Assembly (NCBI GenBank): GCA_026125665.1 | Contig: JAHCKS010000009.1 | Span: 35,778-99,777 of the forward strand | Source: Rubrivivax sp. | GTDB taxonomy: Bacteria; Pseudomonadota; Gammaproteobacteria; Burkholderiales; Burkholderiaceae_C | Reading direction: 5' to 3' | Length of the DNA stretch: 64,000 nucleotides | Part shown: positions 55,201-63,192 of the stretch, one piece after another | Numbering within the stretch: position 1 is the first letter of the stretch | Layout of the letters: every line of letters begins with the position of its first letter | Translations under genes and position numbers: made by a program | Notes under the pieces: model-generated | What the model saw: the letters and a program-made list of their open reading frames with translations, nothing else | Told to the model about the DNA's origin: nothing | Databases searched by the model: none

Positions 55201-55431
55201 GACATGCAGCTGCCGGACATCACCGGCGCCGAGCTGCTGCGCCATCTGATGGACGACGACGAGACGGCGACGATCCCGGTGATCGTCGTCTCCGCGGACG
55301 CCACTCCGGCGAGAGTGGAGCAAGCGCTCACCTTGGGGGCGGCGCACTACATCACGAAGCCAGTGTCAATCAAGCCGTTCCTCCAGGTGCTGGACGAGGT
55401 GCTGGACGCCGTGGACACGCGTTTCGGCTGA
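52216..55431 (+). CDS. Hybrid sensor histidine kinase with MASE1, CHASE, PAS and receiver domains
   Basis: About 1071 residues, inner-membrane sensor. An N-terminal MASE1-like region with several membrane helices (1-210) precedes a CHASE-type periplasmic domain (about 230-430; SPLQAMGYSERV), another helix near 510 and a PAS domain (about 560-670). Then follow HisKA with His705 in MSHELRTP, HATPase (LLSNAVKYN, GTGIGLVIARRL) and a receiver domain with Asp996 (LLDMQLPD) and Lys in TKPV. GTG 52216 has AGGA five bases upstream; GTG 52201 and 52225 are alternatives. No separate response regulator lies nearby. The signal is unknown. Confidence 0.92.
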   Translation: MRAVTAATGTQRRARQAAGTAVFTAVAYAAVGWVALLLAGPPSYAAPLYPPAGVALAAVLAWGRPAVLGAFLGAFAVNASLGWLRGQTGLALLGLPLVIGAGAALQAWFGAWLVHRHVGKPLLLNEPRDIALAGALGAGLACITSPSVATLALGATGAVRGPALFDTWLTWWAGDTLGALIAAPLVLAFIGRPAAAWRPRRRSLGVPLLAALALLGGAMWVIAEREREHERAAFEQQAERLAANVQQRLQVPVHALQTLLAAVRASGRPDGPTLRAAGSWWLERDSPLQAMGYSERVAAADLAAFVAAARADGLPQFRVLQRDDGRALAADGEAVVLRRIEPMEGNAEALGVNAMSIPAARAAIDASRRSGSIAATAGFRLTQSATDETGMVLYQALFDAHGPADGAAPPSAPGAFRGVLFVSLRTGPLLAGLTEQSSAGFEWCVVDPDPGTSRPLLAGHGGCSSAAGVGQLTTTRRVQLADRPLELRLVRQAEPVGGPGIHWLLTVAGFAAAAMLGAWLLTVTGQALRTQRAVDAATADLRREVAERRRAEQERAGSEARLRSILDHAPLGIAFLDPHGKLLQGNPHLFEMLGRPPEKLLAQTVASVTLAEDLPGLQRDHQDLLAGRTEVVRRQIRLLRHDGEPLTVRMAGTALRAPGNGRVQHMVAVIEDLTEHLQLEQAEGARQRAEAASRAKSEFVSRMSHELRTPLNAMLGFAQLLGLDREPALAEHQRNWVQQIQRAGWHLLELVNDTLDLARIESGAVQLHTQPVDLAELVAACADLVSAAATARGIELRLELPTGLPPVAADATRLKQVVTNLLSNAVKYNREKGRVAVRVRVHESATMPQRLTLEVVDTGLGMTPGQLQQLFEPYNRLGREGSGVEGTGIGLVIARRLTEMMGGALKAASRAGSGSTFSLDLPLAGGAAATTDEPVLTAPVPYRQRLVLYIEDNETNVEVMRGMLLQRPQIHLEVSALGLDGLAAARRLHPDLILLDMQLPDITGAELLRHLMDDDETATIPVIVVSADATPARVEQALTLGAAHYITKPVSIKPFLQVLDEVLDAVDTRFG

Positions 55432-55498
55432 AGGTGCATCGCGAAAGTATGCAGCCACTTTTGTTGCACACTGCGCAGAGGAACGGCCGGCGGCCCGA

Positions 55499-55525
55499 TC
55501 AGCACTCTTCCTGGGGGAGTGCTAA
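55499..55525. promoter_or_regulatory. CIRCE operator (HrcA binding site) upstream of rpoH
   Basis: TCAGCACTC and GAGTGCTAA are separated by exactly nine bases. This matches the CIRCE consensus TTAGCACTC-N9-GAGTGCTAA at 17 of 18 arm positions. It lies 40 bases before the rpoH ATG. HrcA bound here should repress rpoH until heat shock inactivates HrcA. Confidence 0.88.
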
Positions 55526-55528
55526 GAT
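55520..55528 (+). promoter_or_regulatory. Extended -10 promoter element for rpoH, inside the CIRCE right arm
   Basis: TGCTAAGAT fits an extended -10 (TGn followed by TAAGAT). Its first six bases belong to the CIRCE right arm, so HrcA would cover the promoter. Transcription would begin near 55535, giving a leader of about 30 bases. No -35 is needed or seen. Confidence 0.5.
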
Positions 55529-55565
55529 TTCGGAACCCGCCAGCCCATGGCGACTCACAGGCCGC

Positions 55566-56513
<948 letters not shown>

Positions 56514-56587
56514 GGCGGCGAGCGGGCGGGCGAGCCGAGGTCGCTTCAGGACAGGCGCGCGGTACGGCCGGCCCGCGGCCGCGCCGG

Positions 56588-57241
56588 TCAACCCTTCTCG
56601 TTCAGCAACTGTCGCACGTCGCTCGCCAGCGCATCGGCGCCGATGCCGTAGCGCGTGGCCAGGCGCAGCCGGCCCTTCGTGTCGTAGACGTACGAACGCG
56701 CCGTGTGGTCCACGGTGTAGCTCGATTCGGTCTTGCCCGGCACCTTGGCGTAGAAGATCTTGAAGGCGCGCGCCACGGCCTTGGTCTCCTCGGGCGTGCC
56801 GCGCAGCGCGACGAAGTCGGCGCCGAAGCTGCCGACATAGGCCTTCAGCACCGCCGGCGTGTCGCGCTCCGGGTCGACGGTCACGAACACCGGCACGACC
56901 CTCGCACCGTCGGCCCCCAGCTGCTGCTTGACAGTGGCGATCTCGGCCAGCGTCGTCGGGCAGACGTCGGGGCATTGCGTGAAGCCGAAGAAGAGCACCA
57001 CCACCTTGCCCTTGAACTCGGCCAGCGTGCGGCGCTTGCCGTCGGGGTCGCTCAGCTCCAGCCCCTGGGCGTAGTCGGCACCGGTGATGTCGATCGACTT
57101 GAACGGCGCAGACGCCCCGGGACCGCTCCGTTCGCACGCGGAGAGGGCGAGCACCACGGCCAGCCACAGCGCCGGCCACGCAGCGCCCCGTCTCGCCGCG
57201 GGCGCCATGCCGGGCAGCCAGCCCGAGACGCGCCACCTCAT
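56588..57241 (-). CDS. SCO1/SenC copper chaperone for cytochrome c oxidase
   Basis: A 217-residue membrane-anchored thioredoxin-fold protein that delivers copper to the CuA site of subunit II. A signal/anchor with ALSAC precedes the copper ligands CPDVC (in [12 protein letters not shown]) and the distal His in [11 protein letters not shown]. The Cys of ALSAC could carry lipid. ATG 57241 overlaps the ctaB stop as ATGA. It is the last gene of the oxidase assembly operon. Confidence 0.93.
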   Translation of the reverse strand: MRWRVSGWLPGMAPAARRGAAWPALWLAVVLALSACERSGPGASAPFKSIDITGADYAQGLELSDPDGKRRTLAEFKGKVVVLFFGFTQCPDVCPTTLAEIATVKQQLGADGARVVPVFVTVDPERDTPAVLKAYVGSFGADFVALRGTPEETKAVARAFKIFYAKVPGKTESSYTVDHTARSYVYDTKGRLRLATRYGIGADALASDVRQLLNEKG

Positions 57242-58155
57242 CCCAGCCGCTCCACGAGCCACGGCCATGCCCAGTGATCCGCCAGCAGCGCCGCGAACAG
57301 CAGCGACAGGTGCCAGATCGAGAAGCGGAACGTGCGGCGCGCCAGCGCGTCGCTGTACTCGCGCCACAGCTGCCAGGCGAGCTGCACGAAACGCGCACCG
57401 AGCAGCGCTGCCGCCACGAGGTAGAGGCCACCGCTCATGCCGGCGCTGAACGGCAGCAGCGTCGCCGCGAACAGCACCAGCGTGTACAGCAGCACCTGCA
57501 GCCGCGTGAACTCCGAGCCGTGCGTCACCGGCAGCATCGGCAGGCCGGCGCGCCGGTAGTCCTCGACGCGGTACAGCGCCAGCGCCCAGAAGTGCGGCGG
57601 CGTCCACAGGAAGATGACGAGCGCGAGGATGAGCGGCGGCAGCGTCACCTCGCCCGTCATCGCCGCCCAGCCGAGCACCGGCGGCATCGCACCCGAGGCG
57701 CCGCCGATGACGATGTTCTGCGGCGTCAGCGGCTTCAGCACCACCGTGTAGACGACCGCGTAGCCGACGAAGGTGGCGAGCGTCAGCCACATCGTCAGCG
57801 CGTTCACCCACAGCCAAAGCACGGCGCAGCCGGCCGCGCCGAGCAAGGCCGAGAAGGCGAGCGTGTGCACCGGACTCAGCTCGCCGCGCGCCGTCGGCCG
57901 CCAGGCGGTGCGCACCATGCGGCGGTCGATGTGCTCCTCGACGACGCAGTTGAAGGCGGCGGCCGCCGCGGCCACCAGCCAGATGCCGGCCACCGCCGGC
58001 AGCACCAGCGTCCACGGCGGCAGGCCCGGCTGGGCCAGCAGCATGCCGATGACGGCGCAGAAGACGATCAGCTGCACCACGCGCGGCTTGGTCAGCACGT
58101 AGAACTGCGCCAGGCGGCGGGTGCCGGCGCGCGGGGCGGTGAGGGTCTGGGCCAT
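57238..58155 (-). CDS. ctaB: Haem O synthase (protohaem IX farnesyltransferase)
   Basis: A 305-residue UbiA-type prenyltransferase with nine predicted membrane helices that adds the farnesyl group to haem B. The N-terminal TKPRVVQLI is typical. The first acidic motif is [13 protein letters not shown], with Glu where many homologues have Asp, and the second region is [11 protein letters not shown] with [21 protein letters not shown] hexamer overlapping the upstream ctaA stop may give it an internal promoter. It couples to sco by a 4-base overlap. Confidence 0.95.
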   Translation of the reverse strand: MAQTLTAPRAGTRRLAQFYVLTKPRVVQLIVFCAVIGMLLAQPGLPPWTLVLPAVAGIWLVAAAAAAFNCVVEEHIDRRMVRTAWRPTARGELSPVHTLAFSALLGAAGCAVLWLWVNALTMWLTLATFVGYAVVYTVVLKPLTPQNIVIGGASGAMPPVLGWAAMTGEVTLPPLILALVIFLWTPPHFWALALYRVEDYRRAGLPMLPVTHGSEFTRLQVLLYTLVLFAATLLPFSAGMSGGLYLVAAALLGARFVQLAWQLWREYSDALARRTFRFSIWHLSLLFAALLADHWAWPWLVERLG

Positions 58156-58175
58156 GGGAGCGGGCGCGAAGGCAA

Positions 58176-58181
58176 ATTCTA
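58176..58181 (-). promoter_or_regulatory. Possible internal -10 element before ctaB
   Basis: The reverse strand reads TAGAAT, with its TAG being the ctaA stop codon, 20 bases before the ctaB ATG. It resembles the other candidates in the window. Evidence is limited to the hexamer. Confidence 0.25.
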
Positions 58182-59345
58182 GGCAGCCGCCGCGTGCGCG
58201 TCGGCGGTTGCCGCCGGCCGCACCCCCTGGCGCGCCCGCAGCCACAGGAACGCGAGCAGCAGCACCATCGCCGCCGCGCCGGCAGAGTGCAGCAGCGCGG
58301 CCGTCAAGGGCCACTGCAGCACGACGTTGCCCACGCCGGTGGCCACCTGCAAGGCAGCCAGGCCCGCGAGCCCGGCGGCGAAGCGACGGTCGGTGCGCGA
58401 CCCGGCTCGCCACAGGCCCGCGGCCAGCACGAGCAGCGCCGCCACCGCCAGCACGGCGAACAGCCGGTGCGCCATGTGGATGGCGACCAGCGCCTCGAAG
58501 GGCAGGAAGCCGCCGCCGCCCGCCGCGCCCGTGCGGCCGAGCGGGCGCAGCACCTCGAAGCCGCGCACGAAGTCCATCGCCGGCCACCAGACGCCATTGC
58601 AGCGCGGGAAACCTTCGCAGGCCAGCACCGCGTAGTTCGTGCTGACCCAGCCGCCGAGCGTGACCTGCACCGCCAGCAGCGCCGATGCGAGCGCGAGCCA
58701 GCCCGCGAGGCCCGGGGCCAGGGCATGCGGACGCGGCCGGTAGCTCGCGTGCTGCGCCGCCAGCAGCACCAGCAGCACCAGGCCCCCCAGCAGGTGCAGC
58801 GTCACCACGGCGGGATACAGCTTCAGCGTCACCGTGTACTTGCCGGCCAGGCCCTGCAGGACGACCCACACCAGCGTGGCCGTCGGCCACCAGGGCGACA
58901 CGGGCATCGTCCGGCCTCGCCAGCGCTCGAACCATGCCGAGGCCGCCATCACGAGGATCAGCACCCCCACCGTCATTGCCAGGTAGCGGTGGATCATCTC
59001 GATCCATGCCTTCTTCCACGTCACCGGCCCGCCGGGCAGCGCGGTCTCGGCGGCGCGGATGTCGCTCACTGCACCGAAGGGGCTGGCCTGCCCGTAGCAG
59101 CCGGGCCAGTCCGGGCAGCCGAGGCCGGAGTCGCTGAGGCGCGTGAAGGCACCGAAGACCACCAGGTCGAAGGTGAGGAACAGCGTCAGCAAGGTGAGCG
59201 CCGCGGCGCGTGCGCGCCCGTCGGCACCGCGTTGCCGCAGCCACCACCAGGCCAGCGGCAGCAGCGCGACCACCAGCGCCAGCAGCGCCAGGCGCAGCGC
59301 GGGTGCGAAGTCCACCAGTGGGGTGGGGTCGGCAGCGGGCATCAT
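58179..59345 (-). CDS. ctaA: Haem A synthase (COX15/CtaA)
   Basis: A 388-residue protein with eight membrane helices that oxidises haem O to haem A. Four haem-ligand histidines can be placed in [27 protein letters not shown] and ALLHSAGA. Two cysteine pairs occur in extracellular loops (CPDWPGC and CEGFPRC). Start ATG 59345 is followed by a second ATG codon. It lies between the SCO-like gene and ctaB. Confidence 0.94.
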   Translation of the reverse strand: MMPAADPTPLVDFAPALRLALLALVVALLPLAWWWLRQRGADGRARAAALTLLTLFLTFDLVVFGAFTRLSDSGLGCPDWPGCYGQASPFGAVSDIRAAETALPGGPVTWKKAWIEMIHRYLAMTVGVLILVMAASAWFERWRGRTMPVSPWWPTATLVWVVLQGLAGKYTVTLKLYPAVVTLHLLGGLVLLVLLAAQHASYRPRPHALAPGLAGWLALASALLAVQVTLGGWVSTNYAVLACEGFPRCNGVWWPAMDFVRGFEVLRPLGRTGAAGGGGFLPFEALVAIHMAHRLFAVLAVAALLVLAAGLWRAGSRTDRRFAAGLAGLAALQVATGVGNVVLQWPLTAALLHSAGAAAMVLLLAFLWLRARQGVRPAATADAHAAAA

Positions 59346-59373
59346 CGGTCCTCTTCGCAGCGTGCGGCGACCC

Positions 59374-60066
59374 TCATCGGCCGGGCCGGTCCCAGGAGGC
59401 CGAGGCACGCAGCAGCCGATCCAGGTCGCGTCGCACGCGAGCGGGGTCGGGCTCGGCCGGCATGCGCATGATCCAGTCACCGCGCGGGTCGACGAGGTAC
59501 AGGTGATCCTCGATCGCCCGCCCCTGCTCCGGCGCCAGCCACGCGGCCAGTGCCTCGCGCCGCACCCGCAGCACCGTCACCGCGGCCGGCGGCGCGTCGA
59601 GCGCGCGGCGCAGGTCGTCGCTCGGCGTGCCGTTGTCGGTGACGAGCCACAGCTTGTCGAGCCGGTCGCGCTCGCGCCCGAGCATCTCGCGCAGCTGGCG
59701 CTGCATGAACAGGCGCCGCTCGCAGGCCGCGTCGCACGCCGCCGGGCCGACGGCGACGAGCAGCCACTGCCCGTGCAGCACCGCCGGCGCGACCTCGGCG
59801 CCGTCGAGCGAGCGCACCACGAGCGCCGGCGGCCAAGGCCGCGGCGGCTCGATCAGCGCCCCGTAGTTCGTGCGCCCCTGCGGCTGGAACACGTAGTAGG
59901 CCAGGTAAGACGCGACGACCGGCGCCGCGCACACGGCCAGCACGAGCAGCATGCGCAGGCGCCCGGCGCGGGTGCGCCGGCGCGCCGCCACGTCGGGGTC
60001 GGCGAGGTCCGGAGCTTCGACGGAGTGCACCGTCAGGACGAGCGGCTGCGGGGAAGGGTCGTTCAT
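59374..60066 (-). CDS. Membrane-anchored SCO-like protein of the oxidase operon
   Basis: A 230-residue protein with one membrane helix (residues about 38-58) and a periplasmic domain. That domain looks like a divergent thioredoxin/SCO fold: a CDAAC pair sits where SCO proteins bind copper, and EDHLYLVDP resembles their distal His strand. It is conserved beside surf1 and ctaA in betaproteobacteria, usually as a hypothetical protein. A role in copper or thiol handling for oxidase assembly is inferred. ATG 60066 overlaps the surf1 stop. Confidence 0.78.
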   Translation of the reverse strand: MNDPSPQPLVLTVHSVEAPDLADPDVAARRRTRAGRLRMLLVLAVCAAPVVASYLAYYVFQPQGRTNYGALIEPPRPWPPALVVRSLDGAEVAPAVLHGQWLLVAVGPAACDAACERRLFMQRQLREMLGRERDRLDKLWLVTDNGTPSDDLRRALDAPPAAVTVLRVRREALAAWLAPEQGRAIEDHLYLVDPRGDWIMRMPAEPDPARVRRDLDRLLRASASWDRPGR

Positions 60067-60824
60067 GGTGTCCGTCGGCGGCGCCAGGGCTGCAGCACGC
60101 CGAACCACAGCAGCAGCGCGGCAACCAGCGCGCACATCGCAAACCACTGCACGGCGTAGCCGTAGTGCTTGTGCACGTCGGGTGCAGGCTCGGGCCCCTG
60201 CCCGCGCAGCAGCCCGTCGTTCGTCGGGGCCGCAGGGTCGTCGCGCTGCACGAGCAGCCACGGCAGCAGCGGCAGCCGCGTCTCGCGCGCGAAGGCGTCG
60301 AGGTCGAGATTCTGGCGGATCGGCCCGGCGCCTTCCGCAGCCAGCTCGAACAGGCGTGCCGGCGCCAGGGCGACGCGGCCGGCCACCGACACGGCGCCCC
60401 CGGGCGGCGGCGGCGCATCGACACGCGTGCGGTCGTCGGCGCGCCGCGGCCACCAGCCGCGCAGCACCAGCAGCACGCGGCCGTCGTCGAGGGCGAGCGG
60501 CGTGAGCACGAGGAAGCCGACGCGGCCACCGGGGCCGCCCAGCGGCCGGTTGTCGAGGTACACGGTGTGCTCGGGCAACCAGCGGCCGGTCACCGCGGCC
60601 AGCCGCTGCTCGGCGGCGCGCGCGGCTTCGGCCGTGCCGGGCAGCTCGGCGAGCGTCAACGGCGGCGCGCGCAGGCGCTGCAGGCGCAGCTCGTGCAGCG
60701 CCACCTTCTGCGCCGCGCGGTCCAGCTGCCACAGGCCCAGGCGCGCCGTCAACGCAATCACCGCGAGCGCGGCGAGCCAGACGACCACCGTGCGCCGGGT
60801 CGCCGGGTCGAGGAACGCGCTCAT
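60063..60824 (-). CDS. SURF1-family cytochrome oxidase assembly protein
   Basis: A 253-residue protein with a membrane helix at each end and a periplasmic beta domain between. The N-terminal GLWQLDRAAQK and the C-terminal HYGYAVQWFAM are the SURF1 signatures. It helps insert haem A into subunit I. The stop overlaps the next gene by four bases. The DUF2909 gene is transcribed away from it on the other strand. Confidence 0.9.
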   Translation of the reverse strand: MSAFLDPATRRTVVVWLAALAVIALTARLGLWQLDRAAQKVALHELRLQRLRAPPLTLAELPGTAEAARAAEQRLAAVTGRWLPEHTVYLDNRPLGGPGGRVGFLVLTPLALDDGRVLLVLRGWWPRRADDRTRVDAPPPPGGAVSVAGRVALAPARLFELAAEGAGPIRQNLDLDAFARETRLPLLPWLLVQRDDPAAPTNDGLLRGQGPEPAPDVHKHYGYAVQWFAMCALVAALLLWFGVLQPWRRRRTP

Positions 60825-60906
60825 TCGGGTGCCTTCACGCGGACCGGTGCGCTGCGCGCCCGGCTCGCGCCCCTGTGCCGGCCAGGCCGGCCTGCACGGC
60901 GAATGG

Positions 60907-60912
60907 GACAAT
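60907..60912 (+). promoter_or_regulatory. Possible -10 element close to the DUF2909 start
   Basis: GACAAT followed by GCG lies only eight bases before ATG 60921. Transcription starting six to eight bases downstream would give an almost leaderless mRNA. There is no ribosome site between. Confidence 0.35.
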
Positions 60913-60920
60913 GCGGCGCC

Positions 60921-61148
60921 ATGAAGGTCGTCATCGTGCTCGCGCTCGCGGGCATCCTCGCGGCGCTGGCCAGTGCCGGCGCGCTGATGCTGCGGCGTCG
61001 CCCCGGCCCGGTCGGGCGCGAGCCCGACCGCCAGATGGCACGTGCACTCACGGTGCGCGTGGCGATCTCGGTGGCGCTGTTCCTCTTCATCCTGCTGGGC
61101 TGGGCGCTGGGCTGGGTGCGCCCGGGCGGCCTGCCGGTGGGCGGCTGA
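60921..61148 (+). CDS. DUF2909 twin-transmembrane protein
   Basis: A 75-residue protein with two membrane helices (about 4-24 and 46-66) joined by a basic loop (LRRRPGPVGREPDRQ). This is the DUF2909 pattern seen in oxidase clusters of betaproteobacteria. It is the only gene of the cluster on the forward strand. An assembly or stability role for the oxidase is inferred from location; nothing in the sequence shows a reaction. Confidence 0.85.
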   Translation: MKVVIVLALAGILAALASAGALMLRRRPGPVGREPDRQMARALTVRVAISVALFLFILLGWALGWVRPGGLPVGG

Positions 61149-61248
61149 GCGTCGGCGGCCGGGGCGGCAACACCACGGCCGGCGGGCGGGCCCGAAGCGC
61201 CGAAGGGCGCCGCAGCGCCCTTCGCGGGGTGGGCGTCGTGCTTCGCCG

Positions 61249-62130
61249 CTACAGCCAGTAGACGAGGAAATACAGGCCGAGCCACACCACGTCCACGAAG
61301 TGCCAGTACCAGGCCGCGCCCTCGAAGCCGAAGTGGCGCTCGGGCGTGAAGTGGCCGTTCATCAGCCGCAGCGTGATGAACAGCAGCATCAGCATGCCCA
61401 CGAAGACGTGGAAGCCGTGGAAGCCGGTGAGCATGAAGAAGGTGCTGCCGAAGATGCCGCTCGACAGCTTGAGGTTCAGGTCGCGGTAGGCGTGCATGTA
61501 CTCGTAGCCCTGCACGACCAGGAACGTCGCGCCCAACGCCACCGTGATCCACATCCAGAACACCGTCTTCGCGCGCTGCCCGGCGATGAGGGCGTGGTGG
61601 GCGATCGTGAGCGTCACGCCGGAGGTGAGCAGCAGGGCCGTGTTCACGGTGGGCAGCGGCCACGGACCGATGACCTGGAACGGCTCCACCGTCCCGGTCG
61701 GCGACGCCGTGCCGCCACCCTGGCTCGGCCAGATCGACTTGAAGTCGGGCCACAGCAGCTGGTGGTCGAGGTCGCCGAGCATCGGCACCGAGAACACGCG
61801 CGCCCAGTACAGCGCGCCGAAGAACGCGCCGAAGAACATCACCTCGCTGAAGATGAACCAGCTCATGCTCCAGCGGAAGCTGACGTCGACGCGGTCGGAG
61901 TACTGGCCGCGCTCGCTCTCGCCCACCGCGTCGCGGAACCAGAAGAACAGCGTCGCCAGCCAGATCACGAGGCCGAGCAGCAGCGACCAGGCACCGAGCC
62001 CGACGCCGTTGATCCACATGCCCGCGCCGGCGATGACGAAAAACATCCCGAGCGACACCATCGCCGGGTGACGAGACGGTGCGGGGATGAAGTAGTACGG
62101 TGTCTGCCCCACCGGGGTCGAAGCTGCCAT
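61249..62130 (-). CDS. ctaE: Cytochrome c oxidase subunit III
   Basis: A 293-residue subunit with seven membrane helices of the aa3-type oxidase. Characteristic stretches are YYFIPAPSRHP, FIFSEVMFFGAFF, LTSGVTLTIAHHAL, GYEYMHA, FHGFHVFVG and the end WYWHFVDVVWLGLYF. It lacks redox centres and stabilises subunit I. It lies downstream of ctaG and the DUF2970 gene and would share their transcript. Confidence 0.97.
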   Translation of the reverse strand: MAASTPVGQTPYYFIPAPSRHPAMVSLGMFFVIAGAGMWINGVGLGAWSLLLGLVIWLATLFFWFRDAVGESERGQYSDRVDVSFRWSMSWFIFSEVMFFGAFFGALYWARVFSVPMLGDLDHQLLWPDFKSIWPSQGGGTASPTGTVEPFQVIGPWPLPTVNTALLLTSGVTLTIAHHALIAGQRAKTVFWMWITVALGATFLVVQGYEYMHAYRDLNLKLSSGIFGSTFFMLTGFHGFHVFVGMLMLLFITLRLMNGHFTPERHFGFEGAAWYWHFVDVVWLGLYFLVYWL

Positions 62131-62195
62131 GGCTCGCTCTCTTGTCGCTCGTTCGTTGCTCTTGATCGTCGCTCGTCGTCTCGGGTGCCGACGTG

Positions 62196-62420
62196 TCAGC
62201 CGGCGGCGACGCCGCTGCCCACCACCCACCTCACCAGCACCACCAGCAGCAGCACGAACAGCGCTGCGGCGACGATGCCGGCCACCACGACGTGGCGCGG
62301 GTCGAGCCGCTGCACGTCGCGCTCGTACTCGGCGCGCCGGCGCACGCCGAAGAAGCTCCACAGCACGGCGCGCACCGTCTGCAACGCCGTGGAGCCGTGG
62401 TCCTGGCGCGGGGCGTTCAT
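62196..62420 (-). CDS. DUF2970 small membrane protein
   Basis: A 74-residue protein with one C-terminal membrane helix (VVVAGIVAAALFVLLLVVLV region) and an N-terminal motif AVLWSFFGVRRR typical of DUF2970. ATG 62420 overlaps the ctaG stop as ATGA. It occurs in this position of oxidase operons in betaproteobacteria; its function is unknown. Confidence 0.87.
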   Translation of the reverse strand: MNAPRQDHGSTALQTVRAVLWSFFGVRRRAEYERDVQRLDPRHVVVAGIVAAALFVLLLVVLVRWVVGSGVAAG

Positions 62421-63040
62421 GCGCCGGCACCTGCCGTGCGCGCCGTGCCCGGCGCGGGCACCTTGCCGCCCACCTCGAAGAAGGTGTACGAGAGGGTGAT
62501 CGTCGTCACGTCGCGCGGCAGCTTGGGGTCGATGACGAAGACCACCGGCCACTCGCGGCTCTCGCCCGGCGCCAGCTTGTACTCGTTGAAGCAGAAGCAC
62601 TCGATCTTGGTGAAGTGCCGGCCGGCCAGCATCGGCGCGTAGCTCGGGATCGCCTGCGCCGCCATGGTCCGCTTCTGCACGTTGCGGAATTCGTACATCA
62701 CGGTGGCCATCTCGCCGGGGTGCACCTGCAGCGAGCGGCGCGCCGGCTTGAAGTCCCACGGCCCGCGTGCGTTGGCGTCGAACTCCACCGTGATCGTGCG
62801 CGTGCGGTCGACCTGCGTGTTGAGCGTGCCCTGCGCCGCGGCGGCACGCTGGCCGCCGAGCCAGTCGCCGCTGCGCCGGTTCTGCTCGGCCAGGCTCAGC
62901 ACGTTGACGCCGAGCGCGTCGCAGATGGCGCGGTACAGCGGCACGAGGGCGTAGCCGAAGCCGAACATCAGCGCCGCCACGACGGCGAGCCGCCCGAGAA
63001 GGCGCCGGTTGCTCGCGGGCAGAGGGGCCGGGGTTGCCAT
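62417..63040 (-). CDS. ctaG: Cytochrome c oxidase assembly protein CtaG (COX11)
   Basis: A 207-residue protein with one N-terminal membrane helix and a periplasmic immunoglobulin-like domain. It inserts the CuB copper into subunit I. The copper ligands are in IECFCFNEY (CFC). FKPARRSLQVHPGE and FFEVGGKVP are further family stretches. It follows the small assembly protein gene after 30 bases. Confidence 0.95.
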   Translation of the reverse strand: MATPAPLPASNRRLLGRLAVVAALMFGFGYALVPLYRAICDALGVNVLSLAEQNRRSGDWLGGQRAAAAQGTLNTQVDRTRTITVEFDANARGPWDFKPARRSLQVHPGEMATVMYEFRNVQKRTMAAQAIPSYAPMLAGRHFTKIECFCFNEYKLAPGESREWPVVFVIDPKLPRDVTTITLSYTFFEVGGKVPAPGTARTAGAGA

Positions 63041-63070
63041 GGGAGAGGCCTGAAAGGGGGGCGGGCAGCC

Positions 63071-63184
63071 TCAGTGCCCGAACCAGACCATGCGCGCGAC
63101 GAACCCGAGCGCCAGCGCCAGCGAGATCGTCGCCAGGATCAGGCCCAGCCGCACGTTGGCCTTGCGCTGTCGCTCGTCGACCAT
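63071..63184 (-). CDS. Cytochrome oxidase small assembly protein
   Basis: A 37-residue protein with one membrane helix (LGLILATISLALALGFVARMV region) and a charged N-terminus (DERQRKAN). It matches the very short protein found between ctaD and ctaG in betaproteobacteria. It begins eight bases after the ctaD stop. It is too short for standard length cut-offs but fits frame, start and position. Confidence 0.8.
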   Translation of the reverse strand: MVDERQRKANVRLGLILATISLALALGFVARMVWFGH

Positions 63185-63192
63185 GGTGTCGC

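Noticed and set aside
52621-55347. Reverse-strand open frame of 908 codons inside the histidine kinase gene
   Set aside because: The forward frame has every kinase motif; the reverse frame shows none.
56514-56587. GC-rich inverted repeat between rpoH and sco as intrinsic terminator
   Set aside because: Pairing is imperfect and no T-run follows in either direction; such sequence is common by chance at this GC content.
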